NCBI RefSeq assembly: GCF_003073045.1
Contig: NC_037592.1
Coordinates: 9,762,007-9,826,006, forward strand
DNA: 64,000 nucleotides
Reading direction: 5' to 3'
Origin: Pomacea canaliculata
Lineage: Eukaryota > Mollusca > Gastropoda > Architaenioglossa > Ampullariidae
Below the pieces are notes generated by a model that was not told the origin of the DNA, did no database searches, and was given only the letters and a program-made list of their open reading frames with translations. The translations under genes were made by a program, and so were the position numbers. This document shows positions 57,501 through 64,000 of the stretch, piece after piece (positions within the stretch are counted from its first letter, which is position 1; the number at the start of each line of letters is the position of its first letter).

Positions 57501-57599
57501 AAATGTGCGCATTAGCATCGGGTGCAAGAATCTTGGATACAGGATGGCAAAACATCCTACAATAATAGCAAAAACACCTATCGCTTTGAGAGTTGACAT
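54557..57599 (-). CDS. RIC3: RIC3 acetylcholine receptor chaperone
   Basis: Six minus-strand exons, 57470-57599, 56787-56884, 56241-56381, 55573-55777, 54956-55200 and 54557-54796, give 352 residues, near the usual family length; phases agree (1, 0, 0, 1, 0). An N-terminal hydrophobic segment (about 5-22) is followed by a Pro-rich linker with PPYLRKNGVPPRDKLPPP, then the conserved RIC3 core PGLRAAAEMQKQQ..GRGMMGIVLPMY and a second membrane span (about 101-121). A coiled coil (EGEMQALQKRLEETEAQM, about 193-225) lies on the far side, then an acidic C-terminus. RIC3 is an ER membrane protein that helps fold and assemble nicotinic receptors, notably alpha7-type. The start at 57597-57599 gives the family N-terminus; an overlapping upstream ORF exists (57578-57619). 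Confidence 0.92.
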
Positions 57600-57619
57600 C
57601 TTCGGGATACACCCGTCAT
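57578..57619 (-). promoter_or_regulatory. Overlapping upstream ORF at RIC3 start
   Basis: An ATG 20 bases upstream of the RIC3 ATG opens a 13-codon frame in a different register that ends with TAG inside the RIC3 coding sequence. If the mRNA includes it, ribosomes using it would miss the RIC3 start. The transcription start is not visible, so relevance is uncertain. Confidence 0.4.
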
Positions 57620-57833
57620 GAATGAGCCTGACGACAAATCAACCAAAATACACCGGAACAGTAAGTTTGTTGTGCTTACATTGGTCGAGAGCTCACTTGA
57701 CAAATAAAGTATAATGCTATGTATTTTAAATTATTTTTATATCAGAATATGTTAGTGAGATGATTAAACTTTATAATACTATAAATTCGCGAGCTGCTTT
57801 TTTCATAAAGAAGGCGCGAGATTAAAAGCCATC
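57600..57833. promoter_or_regulatory. Compact bidirectional promoter RIC3 / CNOT11
   Basis: Only 234 bases separate the start codons of divergent RIC3 and CNOT11, so both 5' UTRs and the core promoters share this space. Near CNOT11 are TTCGCGAGC (about 57786-57794) and AAGGCGCGAG (about 57811-57820, E2F-like). No TATA box is obviously placed for either gene. Confidence 0.65.
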
Positions 57834-63506
<5,673 letters not shown>

Positions 63507-64000
63507 CAGATTACTAATGCTGCTCTTTCTTTGAAGCAGAATACAGAGATGATTAGAATGAAAGAGACTGTAACAACAGCATTATAAACCTGAGAATTCA
63601 AGTTCCAAACAAATTTAATTGTCCTGTCTTAATCAGTGGGTGGTGGCTGTGTAAGATTTTAAGACCCTCTTGTTGCAGAAGGAAGGCAGGCAGGAATATT
63701 GTGTGTGTGGATAAATTCAGAATTCTCTATGAATTAGACACATTTTTTTGTGTTTGTATAAGTGCTCAGTATGTTTTGCGTGGATGCTTGTCCGTGTGTT
63801 TTATGATACAGGAAGATCTGAAAAAGAATGCTTGTTTCTGAAAGTATGCATTTGTGATGACTGATGTTTAAAACATTAGAAAATCATTAAAAGATTATTT
63901 ACCTAATTGTTTTTGCTGTGTGGAATGTGTATGCAGGCTAAATTGAAACAAAAAATTTTTCATCTAGAAGGCACAAACATGCTGGTACCAAAAAAATGCT
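63507..64000 (+). other. CNOT11 3' UTR
   Basis: Sequence after the CNOT11 stop, with ATTAAA at 63886-63891 as the best visible poly(A) signal. A T/G-rich stretch follows at about 63905-63930, which fits a downstream element. Nothing else is recognised to the window edge. Confidence 0.5.

Overview
The window looks like a nuclear, AT-rich genome of an invertebrate, most likely a gastropod mollusc. Genes are split into many short exons with GT-AG introns. Encoded proteins match animal families. The intronic tRNA-derived SINEs and degraded LINEs resemble those I associate with snails; the taxon is inference.

Six protein-coding genes can be read, each reconstructed exon by exon with matching splice phases: BAZ1B (minus, 5' part only, 848-5238), GEN1 (plus, 7223-14189), a TMED1/5-type p24 cargo receptor (minus, 18580-22105), a BRD10/KIAA2026-type bromodomain protein (plus, 22842-47811), RIC3 (minus, 54557-57599) and CNOT11 (plus, 57834-63506). 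Strands alternate strictly (- + - + - +). This makes three head-to-head pairs with start codons about 2.0 kb, 0.74 kb and 0.23 kb apart, and two tail-to-tail junctions. The genes do unrelated jobs: chromatin remodelling, Holliday-junction resolution, ER-Golgi transport, acetyl-lysine reading, nicotinic receptor chaperoning and mRNA deadenylation. Nothing suggests a shared pathway.

The rest is introns, long 3' regions and transposon debris. Items with visible ends are two hAT-type MITEs with perfect 8-bp target duplications, a pogo-like 375-bp deletion derivative in a GEN1 intron, a 2.37-kb TIR element flanked by TA downstream of BRD10 with a LINE fragment nested in it, a complete 194-bp SINE with a 12-bp duplication, and a 22-bp retroposon stub between 17-bp duplications. 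BRD10 introns at 28.0-35.0 kb are packed with LINE fragments of at least two types and a decayed copy of a repeat-associated protein of unknown function; a real 92-nt BRD10 exon sits inside this debris.

Points needing care: BRD10 has two places where the reading frame slips by one base, most simply single-base deletions in the assembly or allele. One GEN1 and one CNOT11 intron have GC-AG borders. I did not find a clearly novel multi-gene system. The most useful leads are the BRD10 gene structure, the unknown repeat-borne protein, a perfect 28-bp-arm hairpin, a palindromic double poly(A) signal and candidate upstream ORFs.
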